NCBI GenBank assembly: GCA_022510385.1 | Contig: JAFLTQ010000022.1 | Location: 1 to 35,741 of the forward strand | DNA length: 35,741 nucleotides | Source of the DNA: Muribaculaceae bacterium | GTDB taxonomy: Bacteria; Bacteroidota; Bacteroidia; Bacteroidales; Muribaculaceae | Direction of reading: 5' to 3' | In this document: positions 26,542 through 35,643 of the stretch, in pieces | Numbering within the stretch: the stretch's first letter is position 1 | Layout of the letters: each line of letters starts with the position of its first letter | The notes under the pieces: model-generated | Seen by the model: the letters and a program-made list of their open reading frames with translations, nothing else | The model's database searches: none | What the model was told of the DNA's origin: nothing | Made by a program: the position numbers and the translations under genes

Positions 26542-27206
26542 AAATACTGATTCTGGCAGCTATGGATAAGGAGATAAGTCTCCTTGTCAATTTGTTGGAA
26601 AATCCTGTAGAGGGTTGTGTCAAGGATATAAATTTCCACAAAGGGAGAATACATCATCATGAAGTTACGATTGCAAAATGTGGCATCGGCAAAGTAAATT
26701 CAGCCGTCAATACATATAAATTGATTCTTGATATAAATCCCGATATAGTAATAAATTCAGGAGTGGCGGGAGGCGCTGATGCTAAAATAGGGACTATCTT
26801 AGTTGCTGACAGAGTTGCCTATCATGATGTCTGGTGTGGTCCCGGCACAATCTATGGACAGGCTGACGGAATCCCTTTATTTATGTCGGTAGCTCCTGAG
26901 ATTTTAGAGATTGCCCGTAGAAATAACTTGGAAACCGGGTTGATTTGTAGTGGCGACAAATTCATCAGTTCTTCTGAAGAAATTAAATTTATACGTACAA
27001 AATTCCCGGATGTAAGAGGAGTTGATATGGAATCAGCCTCCATTGCCCAGACTTGTATTATGACAAATAAAAAATTTGCTGTAATCAGGGTAATAAGCGA
27101 CACACCCGGGGAGGGAGAAAACATATCTCAATATAAAGACTTCTGGCAAACAGCTCCCGTCAAAACCTTTGAAACAATTTCAATGATTTTGAGCAACCTC
27201 GCTTAG
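26538..27206 (+). CDS. mtnN: 5'-methylthioadenosine/S-adenosylhomocysteine nucleosidase
   Basis: 222 aa nucleoside phosphorylase-type fold. MKILILAAMDKEISLL at the start, the NSGVAGG glycine motif, VDMESASIAQ (purine/ribose-binding Glu) and the catalytic Asp in VISDTPGE. It hydrolyses MTA and SAH to recycle the SAM cycle by-products. A futalosine hydrolase of the same family is the main alternative. Coupled to dus by the 4-bp ATGA overlap. metH, further along, feeds the same methyl cycle. Confidence 0.9.
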   Translation: MKILILAAMDKEISLLVNLLENPVEGCVKDINFHKGRIHHHEVTIAKCGIGKVNSAVNTYKLILDINPDIVINSGVAGGADAKIGTILVADRVAYHDVWCGPGTIYGQADGIPLFMSVAPEILEIARRNNLETGLICSGDKFISSSEEIKFIRTKFPDVRGVDMESASIAQTCIMTNKKFAVIRVISDTPGEGENISQYKDFWQTAPVKTFETISMILSNLA

Positions 27207-27271
27207 GAATTGTCAGATGCGCCTATAATCAGAGTTTACAATTTAATCACACAATTAGAAGAATCCCAGGA

Positions 27272-28201
27272 ATGATAATAGCTTTCAGACGATCAAATTT
27301 TAAATCGCTTATGATGCCGATAGCGATGCTGTTTGGAGCAATTTTCTATCCATGGATGGGTTACCTTACGTTTCTGTCACCCTATCTGATTTTCGTGATG
27401 CTTTTCATCACTTATTGTAAACTCACACCCCATGATTTCAAACCAAGTAAATTTGAATTGATTCTTTTAGGGGTCCAAATGTTGCTTGCAGCGATTGCCT
27501 ATTTCTTGACTTTTTTCTGGAACTCAACATTAGCGGAGGGTCTTTTTATCTGTTTTTTTATACCTACGGCAACAGCCGCCCCCGTTATCACTGCTATGTT
27601 AGGTGGTTCGATATCAAAAGTAGCCACTTATAGTCTTATGTGTAATGCTATTATTGCAACAATCGGCCCATTGGTGCTGGCGGCCATAGGGGAACATCCG
27701 GAAATAACTTTTGGCGATTCTTTCCTCTTGATTTTAAAGCAAGTTTTTCCTCTCATTCTACTTCCTCTTGCCTTAGCCTTGGCTTTCAGGAGGTTTATAC
27801 CGTCACTCCATTCTTTTTTTGTAGAAAAGCAACAGATTTCTTTCTATTGCTGGTGTGTCTCAATCCTTATCGTAGTAGGAAGTTGCGTCAGTTTTGCAAT
27901 TCAAAATTGGACACCGGAATCCACCGGGACTATGGTTCTATTAGCTCTTGGAGCTTTAGCAGCCTGTCTTATCCAATTTAAATTGGGTAGGAAGATCGGG
28001 GGTTATTTTGGTGACAAAGTATCAGGAGGGCAATCTTTAGGTCAGAAAAATACAGTATTGGCTGTGTGGCTTTCATTAGCCTATTTAAATCCTATTTCAT
28101 CTATTGCACCGGCTGCATATGTGGCATGGCAGAACATAGTAAATTCCTGGCAATTAATAAGGCATCAGTCGATTTCTTCCATGAAATCAAAACCGGCATA
28201 A
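27272..28201 (+). CDS. BASS-family (bile acid:Na+ symporter-like) membrane transporter
   Basis: 309 aa, about nine to ten membrane helices. IPTATAAPVITAMLGGS and GQSLGQKNTVLAVWLSLAYLNP are the two discontinuous-helix motifs of the BASS fold. The substrate cannot be deduced; bile acid itself is not implied, since many relatives move organic anions. The start at 27272 is ATG, and MMPIAMLF at 27314 is an alternative. It lies 65 bp after mtnN and may share its transcript. Confidence 0.8.
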   Translation: MIIAFRRSNFKSLMMPIAMLFGAIFYPWMGYLTFLSPYLIFVMLFITYCKLTPHDFKPSKFELILLGVQMLLAAIAYFLTFFWNSTLAEGLFICFFIPTATAAPVITAMLGGSISKVATYSLMCNAIIATIGPLVLAAIGEHPEITFGDSFLLILKQVFPLILLPLALALAFRRFIPSLHSFFVEKQQISFYCWCVSILIVVGSCVSFAIQNWTPESTGTMVLLALGALAACLIQFKLGRKIGGYFGDKVSGGQSLGQKNTVLAVWLSLAYLNPISSIAPAAYVAWQNIVNSWQLIRHQSISSMKSKPA

Positions 28202-28220
28202 TAAGGGAAGGCTCCTTTAT

Positions 28221-28706
28221 TTATTTTCTGATTTGCTGAAGATTCCTTGCAAACATTTCCAGACAATATCTGACCGGATCTCGTTGATTTAATTCTTCAA
28301 ATTCTTTTTCCGGTTCGGACAGTTTTTCAAGAATCAAATTTGCATCTTTCAGATTTCTTAGAACCTTGAAGGCCAACATCTCGGCTTCCTCAATACTTCT
28401 CACATCACGAATCATGCTCTTCGCTTCCCCCTCATCAATCAATTCAGGTGGCAGAATATAAAGAGCCAACAAGCGTGATTCCCGGATATTCTTTTCCTTC
28501 CATAATTCCCTACCCAATTCGAGATATTTTCCATACCTTGCCGCTATCTCATTAAATTGTGGCACAGTCAGGCCAAATATCATTGCATCAGCCGGATATA
28601 ACTTTTTCAGACTTTCACTCACTATGCCATTTCTATAGGCATAAAAAGAATGACGTATCTCTTGAAGCTTTTTCTTTATTTCTTCTTTTTTTATCTGCTC
28701 AGTCAT
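28221..28706 (-). CDS. HEAT-like protein related to DNA alkylation repair enzymes
   Basis: 161 aa, all helical, with IRHSFYAYRNGIVSESL and MIFGLTVPQFNEIA, which resemble the N-terminal part of AlkD-like HEAT-repeat proteins. True AlkD is about 230 aa, so this is a short relative; glycosylase activity is doubtful. Its start overlaps the rlmH stop by 8 bp, so it is the last gene of metH-rlmH. Convergent with the BASS transporter gene. Confidence 0.75.
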   Translation of the reverse strand: MTEQIKKEEIKKKLQEIRHSFYAYRNGIVSESLKKLYPADAMIFGLTVPQFNEIAARYGKYLELGRELWKEKNIRESRLLALYILPPELIDEGEAKSMIRDVRSIEEAEMLAFKVLRNLKDANLILEKLSEPEKEFEELNQRDPVRYCLEMFARNLQQIRK

Positions 28707-29172
28707 GATGGTAAGGCTCTCCTCTTAAAATTGTAAATGCTCTGTAAATCTGTTCCGTCACTACTAATTTTGCCATTTCATGGGTAAAAGTCATCTTAGA
28801 AATTGACATCTTTAAATCAGCTCTTTGGTAGACCTCCTCAGAAAAACCATAAGGCCCTCCAATAACCAAAACAAGTCTTTTCCTTCCCGAATTCATCTGT
28901 TTCTGAATCCATTCTGAGAAACCTCGTGATGTATATTCAATTCCCCTTTCATCCATTAAGACTACAAAATCAGCCGCCTCTAACCTACTCAAGATTTGCC
29001 TCCCCTCTTCCTCCTTAATCTGATCTTGAGTCAAGGATTTGACATTCCGGATATCGGGCAATATTATTGATGAGTATTTAATATATCGAGGCAATCTTTT
29101 TTCAAATATACCGATTCCCTCCTGAATCCATCCGGCGGAGATTTTCCCAATGCTTAACAATGAAATTTCCAT
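28699..29172 (-). CDS. rlmH: 23S rRNA (pseudouridine1915-N3)-methyltransferase
   Basis: 157 aa, standard length. SPOUT-class knot with VIGGPYGFSEEV (SAM-binding glycine loop) and the C-terminal TEQIYRAFTILRGEPYHH. It methylates pseudouridine 1915 in helix 69 of 23S rRNA. It lies 39 bp downstream of metH on the same strand and overlaps the following HEAT protein gene. Confidence 0.96.
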   Translation of the reverse strand: MEISLLSIGKISAGWIQEGIGIFEKRLPRYIKYSSIILPDIRNVKSLTQDQIKEEEGRQILSRLEAADFVVLMDERGIEYTSRGFSEWIQKQMNSGRKRLVLVIGGPYGFSEEVYQRADLKMSISKMTFTHEMAKLVVTEQIYRAFTILRGEPYHHD

Positions 29173-29211
29173 CTCGATAATTCCTCAAAGAAATGCGACC
29201 TATAGTTTAAA

Positions 29212-32200
29212 TTAACTGTTGAAACGGCACTTAGCTTTCAGTGTTTCAATTCCTTCATTCCTCCTTGCAGCATAGTCACTCAATTGATCATTTCCTATTT
29301 CTCCGACCATAAAATACTTTGCGCGAGGATTGGAAAGATATATTCCGCTAATAGATGCAGGAGGATAGAGGGCCCCGTTCTCCGTAAGGCTCACTCCAAT
29401 CTTATCATATTCCAAGAAATCTTGTGTCTCTAAAATCAAAGTTTGATCCGGCAACATTGGATAACCCCAAGCCGGCCTTATTTTTATGTCATAATATTTA
29501 CTCTCAACATATTTTTGGAGCCATTCCGCAGAAGCCTCCGCAAGACGGTCGGCTAAAGTCTGAATCAATAAGGATTCATATGTTTCTCCCCTCTGCCGGG
29601 CTTCTTGTGACCTATTATGAATTTTATTTCCTGCAGTCACTGCAAAAAATCCAATCACATCCTCTTTCATGACAAAATCCGAAACCGACAAGAAGTCTGA
29701 CTCCTCATTTTGCTGACGCAACATCGGAAATATCTTGTCACCCACATAAATATTCCTGACATCTCCTCCGGCTCTTTCAAAACGGATGATTCCTTTGCCA
29801 TCAAAGCCTTTTTGAGCATTTATTTCTGTTAATATTCTCCGGGCCTCCATATAAAGTTGAAGAGCCTCCTCTGCTTTTGACCTATCATTTTCCGCCAACT
29901 CTGCCAACCAATTTTCTTTATTTTCTTGATTAACGTCGTAAGGGAATCCCTCTAAATATTTACCCGTGAGTTTCCATGCATGGAAAAACATTTTCCAATT
30001 TATAAGATCCTCCAGTTGTTCAAGCGGGATATCAATAACGATATTCTTTCCAAAAGGTAATTCCGGCAAACTTAAAGTTTGACTGTTTCTCTTCTCTTTT
30101 TCAACAATTTCCAAAACCTGAGAATAAGGAACCAAGTTGTCGGATTTTCTTTGTGCGTCCCTGATTTGTTGATATTTTATCTCTATTTCATGAATAAGAT
30201 CATCATAACTTTCCTTATTTCTCAGCTTCCCTGCCATTATCGGATTTTGAGAGGCATCTTTCATATGCAGGACCACTCCCCTATATTCCGGGGCTATTCT
30301 CAAAGCAGTGTGCATCAGGGAAGTTGCAGCTCCACCTATCATAACAGGGACCGATATTCCGGCATCAGATAATTTTCTCACGGTATTGGTCATTTCTACG
30401 AGTGACGGCGTTATTAACCCTGAAAGACAAATTATATCCGGCTTTTCTTTCAACGCTGTCTCAACAATGACCTCCGGGGCAACCATAATTCCAAGATCTA
30501 TTATATCATAGTTATTACATGCCAAGATTGTCGCCACTATATTCTTTCCGATATCATGCACATCTCCCTTAACAGTTGCAATAACTATCTTCCCATTCTT
30601 TTTGCTACCGGTATCCTTTCTTTGCCTTTCAATTTCCGGAGTCAATATTTCTACGGCTCTCTTCATTGACCTTGCTGTCTTGACAACTTGCGGCAAGAAC
30701 ATTTTCCCCTTTCCGAAGAGGTCGCCCACAATGTTCATCCCCTCTAATAGCGGACCCTCAATTATCTTTACAGGATCCTTAATCTTTTCCGAAGCCCCCC
30801 GAAGATGTTCCTCTAAATTTAACAGTTCACCCTGTATGAGATCGTTTTTCAAAATTTCCTCTATCGGACTCTCCGTTAAATTCTCTTTGACATCTTCAAT
30901 CTTTTTTTCTTTTTTCCCCTCTACCTCATTAGCCTTTTCTATAAGTCGATCTATGGCATCATCCTTTCTATCGAATATAATATCCTCGATTATCTCTTTT
31001 AATTCCTCCGGAATCTCCTCATATTTTGTATTCTGCGCCGGATTTATAATCGCCATATCCAGACCGGCCTGCCGAGCATGGTGCAAGAAGATCACATGCA
31101 TGTATTCACGTATTCTATTTTTCCCACGGAAAGCGAAAGAAAGATTGCTTACTCCGCCGGATAATCTTGCACCAGGAAGGTGTTTCTTAACCCAATCCAC
31201 TGTCTTTATGAAGTCGATTGCATAACGGGCATGTTCCCTCATTCCCGTTGCTATTGTCATCACATTGACATCAAAAATTATATCTTGCGGATTAAACCCA
31301 CATTTTTCAATTAGGATTTTGTAGGCCCTTTGGCACACCTCTATTTTTCTTTCGTAAGTATCTGCCTGCCCTCTTTCATCAAAGGCCATAACGATGAGAG
31401 CCAAACCAAAGCTTTTCACTTTCCGAGCCCTATCAATGAAAACATCTTCCCCTTCCTTAAGTGATAAGGAATTGACTATGCCCTTACCTTGCAGTTCTTT
31501 GGCAGCCGCTTCTATAACTTCCCATTTTGAAGAATCTATCATGAAAGGGACTTTTGCAATCTCCGGTTCAGCCAAGATGTATCGAAGGAATTTTATCATT
31601 TCCTTTTTGGCATCAAGCATTGCGTCATCCATATTGATATCAATGACGTCTGCACCTTTTTCAATTTCATCCTTAGCAATCCCGGCAGCTTCTTCCAAGG
31701 CATTCTCTTTTATCAGGCGAAGAAATTTGGCAGAACCGGCCACATTACATCTTTCTCCGACTGTAAGGAATTTATCTCTTACTTCATAAAGGTCTAATCC
31801 TGACAGCATCAAAGAATCGTGAATAGTCTTCGGTAGTCTGGGTTTCCCCTCACCTATAATCTCAGACAGAGCTTTAATATGGGCCGGCGTTGTGCCGCAA
31901 CATCCTCCGGCAATATTCAAAAGACCGTCGGTTATCAAAGGTTTCATTGCGGCAACGAACTCTTCGGGACTCACGTTGTAACATCCCATATCATTGGGGA
32001 GACCGGCATTAGGATGGCATGATGTAAAATGAGGATTTATTTTATTTATCTCTTGGATAAAACTCTTCATTCGGTCGGGTCCAAACCCGCAATTCAATCC
32101 AATTGATAAAACATTATCATATCCACATACAGATGCCACGAAGGCCTGCAGACTCTGTCCGGCCAATATTCTGCCGGAATTATCAGATACCGTTGCCGAA

Positions 32201-32838
32201 ATTAAAATGGGGAGTTTAACATCCTTTTCTGCCATTATATCATTTGCAGCGTTTATAGCAGCCTTTAAATTCAATGTGTCAAAGAATGTCTCCATAATCA
32301 GCAGGTCGGCACCCCCGGCAATCAATCCCGATATTTGGAGCCGATAAGCATCATAGAGCTTGTCAAAACTTATATTGCGTTTTAAGGGATCTGTTATATC
32401 CGGACTCATTGAGGCAGACTTGTTGGTCGGTCCGACAGATCCTCCTGCAAAGAACAATCCTTCTTCTTTACCACACTCCTTCTTATATTCATTTATAGCA
32501 GACTTGACAAGCCTTACTCCTTCCCTATTCAGGCGTTCCACGATCCCCTCGATATTTTCAAGGCCATAATCCTCCATCGAGATAGAATTGGAATTGAAGG
32601 TGTTGGTAGTGATTATATTGGCACCCGCCTCCAGATATTGTTTATGAATACTCTTAATTGCCGAAGGTTTGGTAAGATTCAAAATATCATTAAATCCTGA
32701 CAAAGCTAAAGGATGGTTGATAAATTCTCTGCCACGGAAATCTCCTTCTTGAAACTGATATCTTTGAATCATGGTGCCCATCCCACCATCAAGTATCAAG
32801 ATATTATCTTTTATGACCTCGGAAATTCTGCCAATCAT
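29212..32838 (-). CDS. metH: Cobalamin-dependent methionine synthase
   Basis: 1208 aa, full length (E. coli 1227). Domains in order: homocysteine-binding barrel with zinc Cys in GLNCG (near 249) and AGGCCGT (near 311); pterin/methyl-THF-binding barrel (VIDINMDDAML near 401); cobalamin-binding domain with the axial His in GDVHDIGKN (near 759); and the reactivation domain with RPAWGYP (near 1121). It transfers a methyl group from methyl-THF to homocysteine and needs B12. No cobalamin riboswitch is visible in the 147-bp upstream gap. First gene of a unit with rlmH and the HEAT protein. Confidence 0.97.
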   Translation of the reverse strand: MIGRISEVIKDNILILDGGMGTMIQRYQFQEGDFRGREFINHPLALSGFNDILNLTKPSAIKSIHKQYLEAGANIITTNTFNSNSISMEDYGLENIEGIVERLNREGVRLVKSAINEYKKECGKEEGLFFAGGSVGPTNKSASMSPDITDPLKRNISFDKLYDAYRLQISGLIAGGADLLIMETFFDTLNLKAAINAANDIMAEKDVKLPILISATVSDNSGRILAGQSLQAFVASVCGYDNVLSIGLNCGFGPDRMKSFIQEINKINPHFTSCHPNAGLPNDMGCYNVSPEEFVAAMKPLITDGLLNIAGGCCGTTPAHIKALSEIIGEGKPRLPKTIHDSLMLSGLDLYEVRDKFLTVGERCNVAGSAKFLRLIKENALEEAAGIAKDEIEKGADVIDINMDDAMLDAKKEMIKFLRYILAEPEIAKVPFMIDSSKWEVIEAAAKELQGKGIVNSLSLKEGEDVFIDRARKVKSFGLALIVMAFDERGQADTYERKIEVCQRAYKILIEKCGFNPQDIIFDVNVMTIATGMREHARYAIDFIKTVDWVKKHLPGARLSGGVSNLSFAFRGKNRIREYMHVIFLHHARQAGLDMAIINPAQNTKYEEIPEELKEIIEDIIFDRKDDAIDRLIEKANEVEGKKEKKIEDVKENLTESPIEEILKNDLIQGELLNLEEHLRGASEKIKDPVKIIEGPLLEGMNIVGDLFGKGKMFLPQVVKTARSMKRAVEILTPEIERQRKDTGSKKNGKIVIATVKGDVHDIGKNIVATILACNNYDIIDLGIMVAPEVIVETALKEKPDIICLSGLITPSLVEMTNTVRKLSDAGISVPVMIGGAATSLMHTALRIAPEYRGVVLHMKDASQNPIMAGKLRNKESYDDLIHEIEIKYQQIRDAQRKSDNLVPYSQVLEIVEKEKRNSQTLSLPELPFGKNIVIDIPLEQLEDLINWKMFFHAWKLTGKYLEGFPYDVNQENKENWLAELAENDRSKAEEALQLYMEARRILTEINAQKGFDGKGIIRFERAGGDVRNIYVGDKIFPMLRQQNEESDFLSVSDFVMKEDVIGFFAVTAGNKIHNRSQEARQRGETYESLLIQTLADRLAEASAEWLQKYVESKYYDIKIRPAWGYPMLPDQTLILETQDFLEYDKIGVSLTENGALYPPASISGIYLSNPRAKYFMVGEIGNDQLSDYAARRNEGIETLKAKCRFNS

Positions 32839-32874
32839 TAAATTAACTTATTATTAAAAACCCTTTCACTCATA

Positions 32875-32882
32875 CAAAATTA
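32875..32882 (-). promoter_or_regulatory. -7 box of the metH promoter
   Basis: Minus strand TAATTTTG, full match to TAnnTTTG, about 36 bp upstream of the metH ATG. The -33 box is not clear. Confidence 0.5.
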
Positions 32883-32985
32883 ATCAATAATCAGCCAAAA
32901 ATAAAAATTTTAGGTAACCGCATTTTATGTTTTCATAACTAAAAAATTTAACTTTACATTCGAAACTATAATATACCCGAATTAT

Positions 32986-33606
32986 ATGAAAGCATTATTT
33001 ATCAACGGCAGTCCACACGTTAACGGATGCACAAAACGAGGAATGGAAGAAGTAGCCAAAATCCTTACAGAAAATGGAGTGGAAATTGAATGGATAGAAG
33101 TTGGAACCAAAGATATTCGTGGATGTATCTCCTGCAATTATTGCCGTTCACATAATAAATGCGTGTTCAATGATATTGTAAACGAATCAGCCCATTTATT
33201 GGAAGAGTGTGATGCAGTGGTTATAGGCACGCCGGTTTATTATGCCGGACCGAACGGTCAGCTCCATTCATTCTTAGATAGATTCTTCTATAGTACGATG
33301 ACCGCCATCAACAAGACGATGAAAATAGGAGCAACAGTTGTCTCTTCCCGTAGAGCCGGTTCGACAAGTGCATTCGACGATATCAATAAATATTTCACTA
33401 TCAGTGCAATGCCGATTGCTTCCAGCACTTATTGGAATGAAGTGCATGGATTCACACCGAAGGATGTGGAAAATGATCTTGAGGGACTTCAAACAATGCG
33501 TAATCTCGCAAAAAATATTCTATTCCTCTTAAAGGCTATAGAGGCTCAAAAGGCAAAAGAGGGGCTGCCCATGCAAGAACGTCAATATTTCACCAATTTC
33601 ATCTAA
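32986..33606 (+). CDS. Iron-sulfur flavoprotein / NADPH-dependent FMN reductase family
   Basis: 206 aa flavodoxin-like fold. FINGSPHVNGCT binds the FMN phosphate and GTPVYYAGPNGQ lies by the isoalloxazine ring. A compact cysteine set C47, C50, C53, C59 (GCISCNYCRSHNKC) matches the 4Fe-4S motif of archaeal-type iron-sulfur flavoproteins. Likely an oxidoreductase for quinones, oxygen species or an unknown acceptor. Single gene, start ATG 32986. The last ordinary chromosomal gene before the unusual right end. Confidence 0.88.
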   Translation: MKALFINGSPHVNGCTKRGMEEVAKILTENGVEIEWIEVGTKDIRGCISCNYCRSHNKCVFNDIVNESAHLLEECDAVVIGTPVYYAGPNGQLHSFLDRFFYSTMTAINKTMKIGATVVSSRRAGSTSAFDDINKYFTISAMPIASSTYWNEVHGFTPKDVENDLEGLQTMRNLAKNILFLLKAIEAQKAKEGLPMQERQYFTNFI

Positions 33607-34191
33607 TGCCCTCTAAATTATTCTCAATTTAATATCAACAATAAAGTTTCTCCTGTCACAATCCTCCTAAATTTCCGGAGAACTAACCCCCAACGAAAAA
33701 AGGCATAGAAAGGCTCCGAAAGCTGCCAATCTATGCCTATATTTATATGTTGAAAAAGAACATATAGCATAAATATAAGATGTATAGCTACTGCTTCCAA
33801 CAAACATAACGCATAAGCCGTAACAGAGTTGTTTTGAATTGAGCAAGTTAGCCCTACCGCATCGGGAACCCTGATATTTGTGAGTTCGACACGCGAAAGA
33901 ATCATCTTAATTGGACAGCGTTATACAATTCATAATTCTTAATGCTCAATGCATAATTTTCTTCTACCCTGAAAAGGTCAGGATTGTAGGCTGTGGTCTA
34001 TCTTGTTTAACCATTTCGAAATATCTGCAGAAGTCAAAATCCCAAGAATGGGGGCTACAGGCAAAATTTCTCCTGATGACTCACACGGTAGTTTATCAAC
34101 GATTTCATAGGCCCTTGGGCTCGATTAGACAAGCGTAAAAAGACGTGAAATATGAGTCACAAGGTCGAGCTCTCTTGCTCTAAGTTCTTGA
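33607..34191. other. Intergenic block without a convincing gene
   Basis: Open frames exist on both strands (33624-33905 minus, 33911-34138 plus), but neither resembles a known protein and the first runs through a terminator hairpin. The block around 33840-33920 is more GC-balanced than its surroundings and looks non-random, with an AT-rich stretch at 33926-33960. I can find no tRNA. A minus-strand non-coding RNA ending at the hairpin (33697-33738) is possible. Confidence 0.4.
33696..33738 (-). terminator. Minus-strand intrinsic terminator with no assigned gene
   Basis: AGGCATAGA (33701-33709) pairs perfectly with TCTATGCCT (33730-33738). On the minus strand the stem is followed directly by a T-run (TTTTTT, then CG). 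The 20-base interior contains a further short GGC/GCC pairing. It would end a minus-strand transcript that starts somewhere right of 33740, where I recognise no gene. Confidence 0.65.
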
Positions 34192-34344
34192 ATGACTAAG
34201 GAAGATACCATCCTGAACCGGTCTTTATACCGGATCCGGGCCATAGTCAATAAAGAACTACAAAGCAAAGATATGGAGAAGAGAGATGAGGATAATGTTA
34301 TTTTACCGTTTAATGATTTAAAAATTCAAATATTAGATAAATAA
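34192..34344 (+). CDS. Possible small ORF, 50 aa, unrecognised
   Basis: The ATG follows a stop codon directly (TGAATG) and the frame runs to TAA at 34344. The product begins MTKEDTILNRSLYRIRAIVN, is rich in Lys, Glu and Asp and ends KIQILDK. Composition looks protein-like rather than random. There is no clear ribosome site, no known family and no promoter box that I can point to. It could be a gene remnant. Confidence 0.3.
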   Translation: MTKEDTILNRSLYRIRAIVNKELQSKDMEKRDEDNVILPFNDLKIQILDK

Positions 34345-34478
34345 GAACCTGATAAAATTGGTCATAGCTAAGAGAATCGTTTGAATTCCAATTTATCGAA
34401 TCTTTATACTCTCATTCGCTTGTAAAAGGATTTTTCTAAGAATATGTTGGAGAAGATGTATATTATGAATGGAGGTAA

Positions 34479-35639
34479 TTATGGTGGGAAAGCGTTGAGG
34501 AACGGGGGGAGGGATTTGAAGAAAGATGCTTCGGTTGCATACCAGTGGAGAGCCTCAAGAGGAATTCCTTTTAGCCATAAGGAGTAAAGATATCCAGGGT
34601 TTGCCCTCGGGTAATAAGTTAGGGATTTTTTATCTCGGGAGTTATAGAGGTCTTTGAAGAAATTGATTTTTTCTTGAGGAAAATCAAATCTAAAGAAATT
34701 GGAGGTAGAATGATACCAAGGAATATTGATAATAGAGAAACCTGATAAATTAATAGAATCATCGTAGAATTCCTTATAGAAAGAAGAATTTGTGTTGATT
34801 GGCCCAGATTCGAGAATTATTGCAGACACGAGTGATGCCGGAATGACGGGGAACGTAGCCTTAATAACCTTTTTAAAATGAGAAGAGTTTTGTTTATTCC
34901 AACGACCGATGTCGAGGAGGAGAAGACAAGAGAAGTCAAGGGATCTACAGGCATCGGGATTATTAGGAGAAAAGAACCAAAATTTAGACCGGGAGGAGGG
35001 GTGAAATAGGGTTGAAGGATTCTTTTTAGAGAAATAAAACTCCTTATGATGCAAAGAATCCATAAGATCGAGGAAACGTTGTTTTGAGTAAGGGTTCTCA
35101 GAGGATTTAGGAGAAAGAAACATAACATTAGTGTTAGGAAGCGAATAAGTTTTAAACCAAATAATGAATAGATTTAAGATAAAGGAAATGTCTTGGTCGC
35201 GATTTTTACGTATAATTAATCTAAGAGGATTGTTGCACCAACGATGATAAGAAAGGTTGTTGATTAGAGAGCGGTAATTTTCCAGAGGGAACGAATATGG
35301 AACTTTCTCAGCTATCCAGAAATAGAAATCGTATTTAAGTCTCAATTCATATAATTGTGATAGGAGATGAGAAACAGAAAGGAAATTCTGTTTGAAGAAA
35401 TTTGAGCGGATGAATTTAGATAAAGATCCAGCCAAAAATATTTTTTTTAAAAGAGGAAGATTTGCCATAGCGCAAGGTAAGAAGGCTTTTTTTATACCTT
35501 TAACGTTGAGCAGGATACGGTGGGGATCGTTGGGGTCACCGAAGTAGGGATTAATGGGAGCGAAAAAATTTTTTAAATTTTTGGAATTTAGACGTAAGAT
35601 ATCAGAATCGGGCATAAAATGGGGATAATTTGTAAACAT
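34479..35639 (-). CDS. Degenerate terminase large subunit-like protein, probably inactive
   Basis: 386 aa. By eye it follows Bacteroidota phage terminase large subunits along most of its length: NPYFG near 30, the lxLPCAMANLPLLKKIFLAGS segment (54-72), RLKYDFYFWIA (100-110), PLRLIIRKNRDQDISF (138-153) where the Walker A should be, PDACRSLDFSCLLLLDIGRW (228-247) for Walker B, IILESGPINTNSSFYKEFYD (274-293), INIPWYH, then LYSLWLKGIPLEALHWYATE (351-370). The catalytic motifs are eroded: no GxxGKS/T-like loop, DIG instead of the acidic DE/SE pair, ESGP instead of ESTxxG. It stops where the C-terminal nuclease domain should begin. The frame is uninterrupted and its composition (Phe, Ser, Asn, Ile-rich) differs from its neighbours. 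ATG 35639 sits only 4 bp from a TATCTTTG box, so Met9 (35615) may be the true start. Either a relic under weak selection or a repurposed protein. Confidence 0.6.
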   Translation of the reverse strand: MFTNYPHFMPDSDILRLNSKNLKNFFAPINPYFGDPNDPHRILLNVKGIKKAFLPCAMANLPLLKKIFLAGSLSKFIRSNFFKQNFLSVSHLLSQLYELRLKYDFYFWIAEKVPYSFPLENYRSLINNLSYHRWCNNPLRLIIRKNRDQDISFILNLFIIWFKTYSLPNTNVMFLSPKSSENPYSKQRFLDLMDSLHHKEFYFSKKNPSTLFHPSSRSKFWFFSPNNPDACRSLDFSCLLLLDIGRWNKQNSSHFKKVIKATFPVIPASLVSAIILESGPINTNSSFYKEFYDDSINLSGFSIINIPWYHSTSNFFRFDFPQEKINFFKDLYNSRDKKSLTYYPRANPGYLYSLWLKGIPLEALHWYATEASFFKSLPPFLNAFPP

Positions 35640-35643
35640 GGAC

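Noticed and set aside
30602..31225. Long open frame (207 codons) on the plus strand
   Set aside because: Lies entirely antisense to metH, Ser/Phe-rich mirror composition, no family motif; a shadow of the real gene.
32839..32985. Cobalamin riboswitch in front of metH
   Set aside because: Only 147 bp of A/T-rich sequence with no B12-box or long paired elements.
33840..33900. tRNA gene suggested by a GTTCGA segment
   Set aside because: The flanking bases do not form a T-stem, and no acceptor or anticodon arm can be built.
33624..33905. 93-codon minus-strand frame
   Set aside because: It runs through the terminator hairpin and T-run at 33696-33738, and its product resembles no known family; a non-coding explanation fits better.
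33911..34138. 75-codon plus-strand frame
   Set aside because: Random-looking composition, no start signal, no family similarity.
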